DNA of 64,000 nt from Acanthochlamys bracteata. Lineage: Eukaryota > Streptophyta > Magnoliopsida > Pandanales > Velloziaceae. The notes under the pieces were generated by a model. It did no database searches. It was given only the letters and a program-made list of their open reading frames with translations, and was not told where the DNA came from. Location: positions 7,666,461 to 7,730,460 of the forward strand of contig CM034139.1 of the NCBI GenBank assembly GCA_019914995.1. Reading direction: 5' to 3'. Positions 12,100 to 25,578 of the stretch are shown piece after piece. Positions within the stretch are counted from its first letter, which is position 1. Every line of letters starts with the position of its first letter. Position numbers and translations under genes: made by a program.

Positions 12100-12800
12100 A
12101 ACATAGTTGTCGGATCCGGACCGATCTGTCCGGGTCTATCCGAAAACAGTCGATTCAAACGTAAATCGATTCGGATTTGAAAAAATGTTGTTTATATAAT
12201 CGATTCGTTTCGATCCGATTTGACCCGTTTCGACCTGGTCGACCCGTCCATCCGGATCAAATCAGATTGAAAATTTTTTTTAAAAATTAATTAAAAAATT
12301 TTAAATTAATAATATATTTAATATAAAAATAATTATTAATTATTAATAGTTTTATGTTGAAAAATAATATGTAATTTAAATTTAGCATCGGAATGTGATA
12401 ATACAAAAATATAATTTATTATTTTTTATTTATAAATATTAATTATTAGTAATTTTTAAATTTTTTATATTGTAAAATATTTAGACTCAAATATATATAC
12501 CTAAAAAAGTTAGTTATATCTCTTTTATAATTTATCTATTTTATAGTTTTATTTTTTCTAATCTCCTAATTTATTTAAATATTTCTATTTATAAATTTTA
12601 ATTGTTATTATTATTATTGGTAGTGATAATTATGGTAGTAATATTTTAATTTTTATTATAATTACTATAGCTATTATTATTAGTAATATTATTAGTAGTA
12701 AATTTCTTATTATAATAATTATTATTAATTAAAAATATTTTAATATTATTAATTTGACGGTTCAATCGGTTAATTCGATAGTTTAACCCAAAAATTGTTT
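12100..12800. repeat. AT-rich repeat-like block with GC-rich motif cluster
   Basis: Between 12110 and 12260 short words such as GATCCG, GTCCGG and GACCCG recur several times on both strands. They are followed by about 500 bases of nearly pure A/T, and then a GACGGTTCAATCGGTTAATTCG stretch near 12757. The sharp composition changes suggest an inserted element, but I cannot define its ends or class. Confidence 0.35.
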
Positions 12801-13096
12801 CTATTCTTATAATTATGATTTTTAAAGCTGAGTTGAGTGGAAAGAGAAGATAGGAGGAGGATGATGGTGAGATATTCCGGCATATCTTTCAAGATTAGAC
12901 ATCTCTAATAGCTTAATTTAGTACCTGTATGTTGATGTTAGTGATGACAAATAAATAATTAAAGCGTGGAAAGAAAAAAGTAATTATCTCCAGATCTTGA
13001 CTAAGCAATACTTTCTTTTAGATTTTTATTTGGAATATATTACCGTATGATATGAGAAGAATATAAGCTTACAAATGGATTCCAGGTGAATATTAA

Positions 13097-13336
13097 GGGG
13101 TCATTTAGGAATAATTATGAAATAAAGTTTTTTTAAATAAAATTTTTATATTTTTTAAAAATAAATTTTATTTTTTATTTCAAAAAAAATAAAATATTTA
13201 ATAAAAAGCACCATATAAAATTTTTATATATTTTTTAAAATTTTAAATAAAATTTTTAATATTTATAAAAAATATATATAAAATATGAAATAAAAAATAA
13301 AATATAACGTTTAGAAATGCAATTCTAAACGCTCAC
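13097..13336. mobile_element. Harbinger-like foldback MITE
   Basis: The left end is GGGGTCATTTAGGAATAATT and the reversed right end is GTGAGCGTTTAGAATTGCAT, an imperfect inverted repeat. TAA flanks both sides (13094-13096 and 13337-13339). The interior is AT-rich with long complementary arms. No coding sequence is present. Confidence 0.6.
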
Positions 13337-13838
13337 TAAAACGGAGAAGATGAGCTAAACTGGTCGTGCGTTCTTCTTTGTTTCTTTCTAAAAATATATT
13401 TATATATTTGAAATTACTTATTATTTTAATTTGATATTTTTTAATAAAATTTTAATAATATTTATAATTTTTAAAATTTTACAATATATAAAATTATAAA
13501 TTATGAGATATTATTATTATTTATAATTATTTAAATAAAACATCAAATTTATTTTTAAATTTAAAATTATTTTGTTAAAAAAATATTTCAATAAACACTA
13601 CCGAACTAAAGTCTCCTTCTCATGGTTTTTTTTAAGATAATTTTTTTATAGCGAAACTGAGGAATAATATTAAGTCATTCCAACTTGAAAGTGGCCTCTG
13701 TATTTGAAATGGTTCTCATATGCTTTTCTTTTCTGATAAAGGCTCCAACCATTTTGTTTCACATTACTTTGATTCAAGTGCTTGTTATTTCTTTATTTAT
13801 ATATCAGTCGATTTATTTTATATTTCTAAATCGAGATA

Positions 13839-13974
13839 CCGTTTGAAAGTATTTTTTTAAATAAAAATTTAAAAATATTTTAAATAAATTTTATATAATA
13901 TTTATAAAAAATTTATTAAAAATAGAAAATAAAATAAAAAATTTTAAAATTGAGTAAAATGAAATGACAAACGG
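13839..13974. repeat. Foldback AT-rich element, CCGTTTG termini
   Basis: The block begins CCGTTTG and ends CAAACGG, with AT-rich arms between. It resembles the two MITE-like elements to its left but has no clean target duplication. Confidence 0.45.
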
Positions 13975-14039
13975 ACTGTGACTTATATATTGGTGCAGAG
14001 TAGTGATCATAAATAAATAAATGAGCATCATAATACTTC

Positions 14040-14915
14040 GTTCACATACCACACTCTACACCGTCTTCAGAAAAAGAGAGGAAGAAAAAAGAAGAGAGCA
14101 TCTTCTTCTTCTTTCTGTTATTATTTATTTATCATCAATTACTGACTTGTTATATTAATCCATCTCTCCCTCTTCCATTGCTCCACTATCTTTGATCGTC
14201 TCTCTCTCTCTCTTTCTCTGTGAAGAGAGAAAGATCGAGAAAATCATTCATAGTGTTATAGAAGAGTTAGCTTTTTCCGTTGCAAAGTTTGTAGCTTTAA
14301 ACTTCTCCTACTCCATAGAAAAAGATTCAATTCATCAATCAATAGACTGAGATAGCTAGCTTCCTAGTTCTCTGTTTACTATTATACCTCCTCCAGCTTT
14401 CTCATTGACAACAAAAAGCTACTACTAGAACAACAGGTGCGTTTTTCATCAGCTACCTTCTTCTCTTCATCTTCTTCATACATCTCGGTTTGACGGCGGC
14501 CGCAGAAGCAACCTACAGGTTACGAGGCAGAGCATTCAATCCTTTTCTCTTCTTCTGCTCTGCCGTCACGTCCATAAAACCATCCCCTAGAACGAAAAGT
14601 ATCTCATCTTTCTTTCGTCTGATCTTCAAATATAACTTTGACAGAGGGAGTGTTCTTCAGTTAACCTCTGGTAACTCTCCTCTTCAGGCAAACAGCAAAC
14701 TTCTTGTTCTTCCATTCTTATTTCTTCATTTTTTCTTGCTCTCTTTCAATTTGTAAATAGATATTCTCAGGTTCTGACGGATTTTGTCATCTTCTCTGTC
14801 GCTTCACAGCTCTCCTAGATCTATACGTCACCTCCGTCATCTCCACTGCAGCAGCTGCTGCTGTAGTTAGAAAAGAAGAGGGTCAAGAACAGGGAAGAAA
14901 CAGAAGCAGATTGAA
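14040..14915 (+). other. Promoter and 5' leader of the LAX gene
   Basis: Pyrimidine-rich, CT-repeat sequence (about 14160-14220) and then CTT/TTC-rich DNA lead to the LAX start codon. A GTGCG donor-like site after AACAACAG at about 14435 suggests a leader intron, but the acceptor is unclear. Confidence 0.4.
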
Positions 14916-17900
14916 ATGGTACCACAGAAGCAAGCAGAGGAAGCCATAGTGGCCAACAACTACCGCAGCAACGAAACGGACCATGAAGCTGCCAACGGAA
15001 TGGAGGTTGACGGCAGCAATCTTGAGGCCAGTTCTGGCAAGCTGAGCATGAAGAGCCTGCTCTGGCATGGCGGTTCTGCCTGGGATGCCTGGTTCAGCTG
15101 TGCGTCAAATCAGGTAATGATCAAAGATCGCATTTTTTTATCATGGTTCTTATATGGATTAATCAGTATTAAATAGATTTTAACTGATAATGGGATATTT
15201 ATTAATGATGCATGCAGGTAGCGCAAGTTCTGCTGACTCTACCGTACTCATTCTCTCAGATGGGGATGTTGTCCGGCGTTATTCTGCAGCTGTTTTACGG
15301 GTTGATGGGTAGCTGGACGGCGTACCTCATCAGCGTTCTCTACGTCGAGTACAGAGCTCGCAAAGCGAAGGAGAACGTCAGCTTTAAGAACCATGTCATC
15401 CAGGTCTCATCTCCCTTTTCATCAATTCCCTTCTCTCTCTTTTTAACTTGTTAAAACATCACCATTGACTGTGAATGGGCGGCTCTCTTCTTCAGGATTC
15501 AAAATTGGAGCTTTCATCTTCACATGATTAGATTTATATGAAATCATTTACGGATTCTTAAATAGATGAATGTAATGTAGTAATATATTATATTGACATT
15601 TGGGGTTTCTGATAAATCAATCGGGATCTATGAACAATTGCTGCAGTGGTTCGAGGTGCTGGACGGATTGCTGGGTCCTACATGGAAAGCGATTGGTCTG
15701 GCGTTCAACTGCACATTCCTCCTCTTCGGCTCAGTCATCCAGCTCATTGGTTGTGCCAGGTTACCTCTTCACTTTTCTGGTCTTCTTCGACAATTCGGTC
15801 CCTTTCATTCTTCTAATTTGTTCCATGTCTTCTTCTTCTTCATCATCATCATCTTCTTCCATGTCAAAATAATTTGTTCATCCATCAATTTCTTCCGTTA
15901 ATGACTACACGTGAGGTGGGGTTTGGATTACAAACTACTTGTTTAGATATTAATAAGAGAGATCGATTGGTGCTGGTGGATGCACTGATAAACAGATGAA
16001 TGTGTTTGACTTTTTAGCTAACTCGACTTTGATGATGATTGTTACAGTAATATATACTACATCAACGACCATTTGGACAAGCGGACATGGACGTACATCT
16101 TTGGAGCATGCTGTGCAACCACAGTGTTCATACCGTCGTTCCACAACTACAGGATCTGGTCTTTCTTGGGGCTTGGCATGACCACCTACACCGCATGGTA
16201 CTTAACCATCGCTGCTTTCCTCCACGGCCAGGTATATTAAAATAATTAGTTTTATTCAAAGAAAGGAAGGAAACATGCATTCATCAATGGCGGATGATGA
16301 TTTGTTTTGGATGCAGGTGGATCGTGTGGAACACTCTGCTCCGACAAGTCTGGTTCTGTACTTCACCGGCGCCACCAATATACTCTACACTTTCGGCGGA
16401 CATGCGGTCACTGTGTAAGCCCTTCCTCTGCGCTGCTCCCAACAGTAACTATGACTGTGCTGTATTAATGCCGTAGTACTTTGTCAGATTTGCTTCCGTC
16501 TGAGTCCAGCCAATACTGTTTACTTTGCTTACCTTTTTAACTTGGGCCGAGGCTTTGTTTTCGGTCAGCAACTTCTATTGGCAGCTTTTGCCAGGTAAAA
16601 GAGTGCGGATGTGTATATATAGGTGGAAATATGGTTCCTGTCCTGTGTTTCTGGTCTCCACTTCCTCAAACTTTAATATTATTTATGTTATTACCTCGAT
16701 GAGTGTGAAATAAGCAAAGAGTTAATGATGAAGGGACTGGTGGAGACCAGCTAGCTCGTCGGTTTAAAAGGCTAGTTGGAAGTAATGAAAACTAGGTTTA
16801 GGCAGGCTGTCTTTCCTTTGCTTTACTTGCAAGTTGAATTTAAGGGATCTTCTTCTACTCCAACCTGAATACTGAGTGGCAAATGGAATTAATAGAGCAA
16901 TTATAGATGGAACATACTTAAGTGGACTTTTTGTTAGACCTTTTAAAGAGGATAGCGGACAAATAGAATTTGGTTCCTCAATAATATGTTGATGCAATGT
17001 AAAGGGAACAATTAGCGGGAAGATGGAACAAATTTGTAAAGCAACATGTTATTATCTCTTATCATGTATAAACTTATATTCTGTAGTTTATTAGCTCATG
17101 TTGGATAGAAAAGCCTTTTGTAAAGCTCTGCTTTAACATTTCAGGGGCTGAGAGTTTTTGAAAAAGTTAATAGGAAGTACATGTGAATTCATGATTCATG
17201 CGGAGCTAACAGCTTTTAGATCTAATAATCTTCAAAATTTTTTGTTAAAAAAAAAAAGAAAATTCAAAGCACATGCAATGAGAACATGCCTAAGCACTAG
17301 GCTCCTGGGTTTTGTAGTTTTGTTGTTCTGCTTCTTTTGCTGTTTTTCATGTTGATTACTACTTTATAGTACTAGTTCAACCATGTGAACAGCAAAGACC
17401 GTTTTGTTAGTTGCATAATCTAATGATCCGTGTTATCTTATTCAGAAAAAATAAAACCTCCTTATGCTTGCCCATGTGTTGCGGACTTGCATTGATCAAT
17501 AGTTTCAAATTAACCTAGCCAGTATTATGTATTAGCTTGAGTTTGTGTTTTATCTTTCTGCACTTACTAGTAATTAATTACTATAATCCGAACTGCTGTT
17601 TTGCGAATTGCAGTGAGATCATGCACGCTATGTGGAGACCACGCAAATTCAAGTACATTTATCTTCTGGCTACCCTCTACGTGTTCACGCTGACGCTGCC
17701 ATCGGCCTCCGCCATGTACTGGGCCTTTGGTGACCAGCTGCTGACCCATGCCAACGCCTTCTCCCTACTGCCAAGGACAAGGTTCCGTGATGCCGCGGTA
17801 ATCCTCATGCTGATCCATCAGTTCATCACATTCGGGTTTGCTTGCACACCCCTATACTTTGTGTGGGAGAAGGTGATTGGTATACATGATACCCGCAGCA

Positions 17901-18888
17901 TCTGCATGAGAGCACTGGCCAGGCTGCCTGTTGTTGTCCCAATCTGGTTCCTGGCTATCATCTTCCCTTTCTTTGGACCTATCAACTCCGCCGTTGGTGC
18001 CTTACTCGTCTCCTTCACGGTTTACATCATCCCTGCCCTAGCCCATATGCTTACCTACCGCTCAGCTGCTGCCAGACAGGTAGTTTTCTACTTTTACCAC
18101 CAACACCAATAGTATCTAGTGCACGCAACTGCTGCTACTTTCAAAAAACAAAGCTTAGAACTCTCTTTCAGGCATGCGTAGTTCATTAGGGAGACTAATT
18201 AACAAACTTGTATGTTTGGTCAATTGGTTAAAGGAGAAAGGAAGAAACAATACATAGTACTAGCAGAAGAAGTTTGTGGTTAGCGAAAGCAACGGATTGA
18301 CATCTTTGCTTTAGGTTCATTTTCTTTCACCAATGAAATAACGAAATTTAATGATAACGAAAGGAAATTCTGAAGCTAGATTTTCTCCTTGATGTCAATG
18401 TGAACTTGATGTTATGCATTCATAAATAGAGGCTAGGGGTGGCTCCGCTGCTCTTTTCTTTTCTCTTTCCCTTTTTGAGGAAGCAAAAGGTAACACAGAA
18501 AACAAGTCAATCTTCTTTTGCTCAAACATTTACTTCTCTCCATTAATGTGTCTGTTATTAAAGTAAAAAAAAGTTTTTTTTTGGGGAACAGTTTGATTGT
18601 TGCTTTTAGTTACTTTGACATTTGGATTGTGCAATATAATTGCAGAACGCAGCAGAAAAGCCACCTTTCTTCTTGCCGAGCTGGACTGCAGTGTATGCAT
18701 TGAACATGTTCGTGGTGGGTTGGGTCCTCGTGGTTGGGTTCGGGCTAGGTGGCTACGCCAGCATTGACAACTTCGTGAAGCAGATTGACACATTTGGATT
18801 GTTCGCCAAGTGCTACCAGTGCCCCAAGCCCGCAACCCCCCTTGCTGCTCCGCCACCCAGTCAACAGACTCGCCTCCACCAGCACTGA
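14916..18888 (+). CDS. LAX: AUX1/LAX-family auxin influx carrier
   Basis: Seven exons join in frame: 14916-15113, 15218-15403, 15647-15759, 16048-16231, 16317-16414, 17614-18079 and 18646-18888, giving 495 residues. AUX1/LAX proteins are proton-coupled indole-3-acetic acid importers of the plasma membrane. Nearly the whole body matches LAX2/LAX3, including WHGGSAWDAWFSCASNQVAQ, LLTLPYSFSQMGMLSG, NCTFLLFGSVIQLIGCAS, GACCATTVFIPSFHNYRIWS, YFTGATNILYTFGGHAVTVE and the tail QIDTFGLFAKCYQCP. The family carries about eleven membrane segments. The N-terminus before WHGG is longer and more polar than in Arabidopsis, and the C-terminus ends in Pro, Gln and His. Intron 5 is the longest, at about 1.2 kb. 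All splice sites are GT-AG. Which LAX subgroup it belongs to needs a tree; wording such as RLPVVVPIWFLAIIF leans toward LAX3. Confidence 0.95.
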
Positions 18889-19510
18889 TGATCAGCAATA
18901 CCACCACCACAACTCTTCATCGTTATGTCATAGGAAGATTGGAATTTACTTTTTAACTCCTGTTTATTATTATTATAACTATCATTTACAAAATGTATGA
19001 ATTAGTTATACAGCGGGGAAGCGGCATTAAAAGTGAATACGAGTGCTTCCCCGTGGCTTGTTACTGTACCGTCTCTGTTTTGGGGTTTTTAGTTCGGTGA
19101 CCGCCCTCATTATGTTTCTTCAAAATATTGGTGATTCTTAGACAGTCAGTTGGTGACGTAGAGCATCTATATATATATATATATATTCTTGTAATCTTCT
19201 AAAGCTTCTAAAATTTTGCTCCATATGAACAAGATCAGTTTTATTAAGTGGTATGAAAGTTCAGTGGTGAATGGATAATGTTTCTGTAATGCGTGAAGCA
19301 GTGCAATGATGATGGGTGCGTGCGTCTCACTTTCTTCGTCTAAAAATCTGTAATAATAGAGAGTGGGTGTGATTATTGCGAGGAGCTGCATGTTCCCAAG
19401 TTGCGCAAAGATAACAAACAAACACATTCAATTGCAAGCGTATTTCATTCAATAAACAAATTCTCCTTCCTCCAAATCACGTGGGTTTAGTGAGACGCAC
19501 TGAACCGTTC
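18889..19510. other. 3' flank of the LAX gene
   Basis: Probable 3' untranslated region followed by spacer. A TA microsatellite lies near 19170-19187. No further gene was recognised before the NUP62 relic. Confidence 0.45.
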
Positions 19511-19519
19511 ATAATATCA

Positions 19520-20440
19520 AACAACACTATATTCAAGTTCTTTCAGTAGAGCCTCGTCAACCTAGGAGGCAGAATCAATAGAAACAGAAAAAGGTTAGTG
19601 AATAAAGGTATCTTGTCTTCTTACAGCACAGTTTTGTTATAATTTAGATTTACACTTAATCTTTAGTAGAATCTAGATATGACCTTAAACAATTGATGAA
19701 GAGTTGGATGCTGTTCAACAATTTTTTCTTAAGCATTCACAATACACAACCTCTTTTTGATGAGTTTCTATCAATTCCAAGTGCTGCTCCAACTTTGTTT
19801 CTGTCTCAACAATTTTTTGCGACCTCAGCCTGTATGCAGAGATTTGATAATTTAATACAAGTGTAAAACAGCACTGCCAGAGACTTATGAATTCGCAACA
19901 AATAAGGGATGTAACAAAGACAAAAGCCATATAGGATTGTTAGACAAAAAGATCGAGCCCAGGGCTCAACTTCAGGGCTCTTCTAAACTACAAATGAACA
20001 GATCTCCATTACTCGCGCACTTTGCTTGGTTTGCCATGCATGTCTTTTGCCTAATGAAATTCGTACAAGTTAAGCTCAGTTAGCTCCTTGTACATGCATG
20101 GATTATGAACTAACACCGATATTATCTAGTATGACTTTAGCGAAGTCTGTGTATATACCAATGTTTTGTAAACACCTCCATTTCCACATAGCATCCTACA
20201 ATAATGTTCATATAAATATTTACAAGGAAGATTGCGAGGAAACTTCATCCTTCTTAAGGTACTAAAGTTAAAAAAGCTGAAATCTGAAGCATCATAACCA
20301 GGAATGTGCATCTTTGAGAAGATAGTGATTTTTCTACCAAAAGATTCTCCTGTCTCATTCAGCCACTGCAACAGCCTCCCTTAGGAACTTGGAAGTTCGC
20401 TCTTGTAGCTCAGCATTTTGAACTTTCAATTGAATTCAGT
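19520..20440 (-). pseudogene. NUP62: Fragment of nucleoporin NUP62
   Basis: On the minus strand three pieces match the C-terminal coiled coil of plant NUP62, a central-channel subunit of the nuclear pore. About 20435-20358 reads NAELQERTSKF followed by an AVAVAE block and a stop. About 19830-19750 reads IVETETKLEQHLELIETHQKE, and after an intron about 19562-19530 reads VDEALLKELEY. In intact NUP62 these blocks follow each other closely (ELQERT, then VVETQ, then LELIETHQ, then EVDKAL). Here the DKRILQNRDVLLRLE segment between the first two is replaced by unrelated sequence, and in-frame stops are present. The N-terminal FG-repeat part and the far C-terminus are absent. Intron-like gaps remain, arguing for a decayed gene copy. 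Confidence 0.6.
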
Positions 20441-21054
20441 TTCCGAAACCATGAAACGGAAGAAAAGACATGACTGTACCTTGTACGAGTCCGGAACAGG
20501 ATCAGATCCGAACCAGAATCTCTTTTAGACACCAAAGCTTTGGATGCGCTTTCCATAATAAAATTTGAAGTAATTCCCTTCTATTTCTAGTTGAACAGTA
20601 GAGACAGAGAAAAAAGGTGATATAATTTCCGTTTTCGTCGCCGCCAGAGTAGCTGTACCGGCGATTCCATGAAGACCTAGATCCCTTTCAACAGCACCAA
20701 GAACCAACAAATACAAAATATAAGATAACTGATATCTTATTCATTTATTGAATCTCTTCTCGCCGCTAGAGCCCCTGCAGTCCCGGTGATCAAAGGTGCG
20801 CGTTGTCTACGTTAATCCCTTAAAAATATATGCCAAACTTTCATATGGGTATCAATGAATGAACACAGACTGAGTGACTGACTCGCTCTCAAGGAGTTTG
20901 TGATTCTGTTGACTTTGCATCTGCAGTCTTTATCATTACTTCGTCGTCATTCATTGCTGTGTGCCTAGATTCCTGTATAGATAGATAGATAGATATCAAA
21001 TGACCAGTCTGTTTTTCTTGTCTCTCCTTCTATATTAGAATAAGACTGGTTATT
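20441..21054. other. Spacer before the anthranilate synthase gene
   Basis: No gene was identified. A short GATA microsatellite lies around 20979-20997. The right half is presumably the promoter of the downstream gene. Confidence 0.4.
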
Positions 21055-21165
21055 TTGTTTGTTAGAAAAGAATTCAGTTCCTTCTCAGTATATTTGATTA
21101 GATTCAATTCAATAAAAAATTTTCATTTTCATCTTCTCTGCAGACGTCTTGCTGCTTTGTATTCC

Positions 21166-24100
21166 ATGGCAAGTCCGTTCAATGGCAGCTCTGCTGCCAT
21201 CCTCAACCAGCAAATCTCTTTCCCGCGGCTATCATCTGTAGCTTGCAGCAGTAGTAATACAAGGCAGGGAGTCTCACTCAGCTGCAAACTCCCATCTTCC
21301 TCCTTGAGATGCTCGGCTGCAGTGGCAGTTATAGGTATGCAGATGTTGCACTCTCATCAAATGTGCCCTAAAGCAAGGTAATTTAAGTAGTTGTGTGATA
21401 ATTTACCAGATGAGGGTGTCCATGATGAACCTGCCAAGTTTCTTGAGTCATGTAAGAGAGGGAAGCTGGTCCCACTATACCGATGCATATTTAGTGACCA
21501 TCTCACACCCGTCCTAGCATATCGTTGCCTTGTCAAGGAGGATGACCGTGAAGCCCCTAGCTTTCTATTTGAGTCTGTTGAACAAGGAGTTCAAGCAACT
21601 AATGTTGTATGTACCTTTACCGATTTTCTTGCGCTGATTGGATTTTATTTCTCTAAGGCTAGTGAGCAATTGAATGTCATCTGTCAGGGTAGGTATAGTG
21701 TGGTTGGAGCTCAGCCAGCGATGGAGATTGTAGCAAAAGAAAACATGGTCACGATCATGGACCATGAGGAAGGGCAGAGAACTGAGGAATTTGTTGAGGA
21801 CCCTATGGAGATCCCTCGAAGAATCATGGAAGGGTGGAATCCCCAGCTAATAGGCGAACTTCCTGATGCCTTTTGTGGTAAACCTTTCTTTTCATGCCTT
21901 TAGAGCATCTTATCACAATTTAAATTTGTGCCAGTGATTAAATGAAGTTAGCTTCGTGTAAAATTCGTATAATTATAACAGCAGAAAGTTATCTCCTTTG
22001 TAACTTGAAGAGTTAATAGATGTTATTACCCAATATCAAACGCATCTTCTTATTCAATGGTCAATTACTTGGCAGTACTTCATCCTAAATGTGAATTTAA
22101 TAAGACATACCAACTGGAAGAAGTAGTTTACGGTTTGGACCACATCTTCCTATTCAAATGCTTAATTAACTGGGTGTCTTTTCATAGAAATTACTATGCT
22201 GCACATAATTCCTACATAGATTTGCAGGTGGCTGGGTGGGATATTTTTCATACGATACAATACGTTATGTTGAAAGGAAGAAGCTTCCTTTCACCAATGC
22301 TCCAGTCGATGATAGGAATCTTCCAGACATTCACCTAGGCCTCTACAATGATGTTATCGTCTTTGATCATGTAGAAAAGGTACATATATTTTCAACTACA
22401 TAAAAATCCAAAATTGTGCAACAACTGATGCTCCATGGAGTCTCCTTGTGGTTTTTTTTGGGTTTCTAACATCATTAGGTGTTTTACCTGATAATGTAAT
22501 AAAGGGGATGTGGTATCTTAGAAACATCAAAATTAATACTCATTCACAGTAGCATCAAGTCCAAGTTTATCGATCAATCTTTCATCATACAGTTTTATTA
22601 GTTTTTTACCTGATCGTGGATGTCTTGAAATACTGAAAGCCTAATAGGTGGTCTTATCCTGATTCTTTTAACACAGAAAGTGTATGTGATCCACTGGGTA
22701 CGCGTTGACCAGTATTCTTCTTTTGAGAATGCCTATCATGATGGGAAACTTAGGCTGGAGAATTTACTATTTAGGGTACATGATGTTGATAGGTGAGTTC
22801 TTGATAATTGCAGCGAACTTGTGATTTTATTTACTATTGGCCATGTCAAATTGTTTGATCTTTTATTGTCCTGCACTAGCCCAAGATTGACTGCAGGGTC
22901 CATAACGTTGCATACTCGGCAATTTGGAGCATCATTGAAGATGTCAACAATGACAAGTGAAGCATACAAGGAGGCTGTTCTGCAGGCAAAGGAACATATT
23001 ATGGCGGGAGATATATTCCAGATAGTCTTAAGTCAGCGATTTGAGCGTAGAACATTTGCAGATCCCTTTGAAGTTTATAGAGCATTGAGAGTAGTGAACC
23101 CAAGTCCATATATGACCTATTTGCAAGTATGCTTCCCGTCCTTATACATTTTGATATCATTTATTCTTGCTGTTCAGTTACTACCACTTCGTACACCTGT
23201 GTAAAATTTTTACAGTTTTCTGACCTTTCTTTTATCTTGAAATGTTACTCAGGCTAGAGGATGTATATTGGTTGGATCAAGCCCTGAGATTCTAACTCGG
23301 GTGAAGAAGGTATTGAAATGCCATTAATCTTATCATGAGTTGAATGTCTTTGCTGAAATCCGAAATAATATTCCTGTTTAGAGGAAAACGAGGGCAACAT
23401 TTCATAGTTACTTTGAACTTTAAGGAAGTTGGATAGCAACCCAGAATGCTAGTTCATACTTGATAGGAGTAAGATTGTTGCTGCATCCAATACTTTGAAC
23501 AAGCATGTAGTTGGAACATGATGGTTCTCCAGGCACCTAGTTCAATGAGAAAAGAATACGTGCTCAGAACTCGACCTAATTGCTTCTTACATTTCAGACT
23601 CCCTCAAAAAGCAAGATGCTTTCTGAAGTCGATCTTTATTTAAGTTCTTTCCTTATGTTTGATTTCTGCTGTGTCATATTCTTGATATACATAAAAATTA
23701 ATGTTCCGCCACTTTTGATAAACAGAGGAAGATTGTGAACCGTCCACTTGCTGGGACAGTAAGAAGAGGCGTGGTAGAAGAGGAGGATGTAGTACTAGAA
23801 AAGCAACTACTGAATGATGAAAAACAATGTGCTGAGCATATCATGCTTGTTGATTTGGGACGAAATGATGTTGGACGGGTTTGTTTTTCCTTCCCTGATT
23901 TTTAAAGATTTGTGTCAAAGCTCCAAGATTTCTGATGCCCCAGTCTTCAGTCATTTGGTTTCAGTCACCTGTTGTAATTTTAACTGTCTTACTCTAAATC
24001 TTTGTTTTAATCCCATTTGTTTTGTATTTGTGATTACCGCAGGTTTCAAAGTCCGGTTCGGTTAAGGTTGAGAAACTTATGAATGTTGAGAGATACTCCC

Positions 24101-24954
24101 ATGTAATGCATATAAGCTCAACGGTCAGACTCTTTCTTTACTTGCATAATGGATGATACACTATTCATCGTGGTGTATTGTCTGAATGTGAGACATGCAT
24201 AATATCTATCAAATTAATCAAACTAATCTTATCAGCAATATGATCATGCTTTTGAAATTCTTTAAGTGTTTTATGTTTTCAGTCTGGGATGTATCATTGA
24301 GGAAGTTGCAGAAAATTCTGATGAAAAGGACTTTTACAGGTTACTGGGGAGTTATTTGATCACCTAACTTGTTGGGATGCTCTGCGTGCTGCACTTCCTG
24401 TTGGAACAGTCAGTGGAGCACCTAAGGTTAGTCTTCATAGTATAGATATTGATCTCGAATGTCATTATGTGGGCAATGTTTTGACATCTGTTCATGTATT
24501 CTACTGGTTTTATGTTCCATCTTTAAGAGTTTAAGAATAAAAAATATACCTACATGCAACTTTGGGCAATTATCTATAGCTTATGAGTAAGCTGTGTCTG
24601 ACTTTTGTTTGGTCTTTTGTTTCGCAGGTAAAAGCTATGGAGTTGATTGATCAACTGGAAGTCACAAGAAGAGGTCCTTACAGTGGTGGATTTGGTTATG
24701 TATCATTTTCTGGGGATATGGATATTGCCCTTGCTCTTAGAACTATTGTTTTTCCCAGTGGAGGTCGCTACAACACAATGTACTCGTATAAGCATGTTAA
24801 CAAGCGCCAAGAGTGGGCTGCCCATCTGCAAACTGGAGCTGGTATAGTGGCAGACAGCAATCCAGATGATGAGCAGAGAGAATGTGAAAATAAAGCTGCA
24901 GGTCTTGCAAGGGCAATCGATCTAGCAGAGTCTGCATTTGTTGAGAGATCATAA
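21166..24954 (+). CDS. ASA1: Anthranilate synthase alpha subunit, plastidic
   Basis: Eleven exons join in frame: 21166-21334, 21410-21606, 21688-21877, 22228-22379, 22677-22792, 22880-23126, 23253-23309, 23726-23878, 24043-24123, 24340-24426 and 24628-24954, giving 591 residues. The enzyme converts chorismate and glutamine (or ammonia) to anthranilate, the first step of tryptophan synthesis, working with a beta subunit in plastids. Residues 1 to about 55 are Ser-rich and look like a transit peptide. [20 protein letters not shown] and FLFES (about 108-112) belong to the tryptophan-sensing N-terminal domain. The chorismate-binding domain follows, with [55 protein letters not shown] and [18 protein letters not shown]. 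The Asp of FADPF, which is changed in the feedback-insensitive Arabidopsis trp5-1 mutant, is intact, so normal feedback control is likely. An in-frame Met lies upstream at 21055, but an intron acceptor (CTGCAG at about 21143) favours 21166. Confidence 0.95.
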
Positions 24955-25470
24955 AAAGGTCAAGATTACTGTTAGCGTCGTTTGCAATTTTGAGTCGTAC
25001 GATGTTATAAGATGAAACAGGGAGAAAGCAACCTGATCGCAAACTCGTTGAAACAGTAGAGACTGATGATAATCTGACAGGATTTAGCTGGCCTATATTC
25101 TTCAAGTATGTAATAGAAGAGTGGCGAAGGGAAGTGTAGGATTTCATGTGAGAGATAGATGGGGCAGGATTGTTGCTGTCAGTAGTGTTCTGGCATGTTT
25201 GTTCGTGCTCAAAGATCAACAACATATTGCATGAACTGCCGACGGGTATATGCATCCTCGTTGAAGTATATGTTTTGTAAACTTATTTGTAGCTGCTTCG
25301 TGTACACAACACAGTATATGTTTTGTTTATCTTCGACATTATTGTACCGTGTCATAAACCTAAAATTTTGTTATTATAAGCTGTAATAAAAAATCATCAT
25401 CCGCGTGAGATGTTATTATAAATAAACTCATAAGATATGCATAAGAAAGAAATTTCTAGCAGGCTCCTCG
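24955..25470. other. 3' flank of ASA and promoter of the PH gene
   Basis: A short spacer between the ASA stop and the PH-domain gene in the same direction. It presumably holds the ASA 3' end and the next promoter. No separate feature was recognised. Confidence 0.4.
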
Positions 25471-25578
25471 TTGGTCTCCTTCCTCTCGTTGATTCTTCGC
25501 GATTGTCGCCCTCCTGCTCTGCGTTCGTTCCAAGATCAAATTCATCAAATCGATCAACGGTACAGCAGCGGAGAGGAG

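Noticed and set aside
21055..21165. In-frame upstream Met for the anthranilate synthase gene
   Set aside because: A likely intron acceptor lies between it and 21166, and the peptide it adds does not look like part of a transit sequence.
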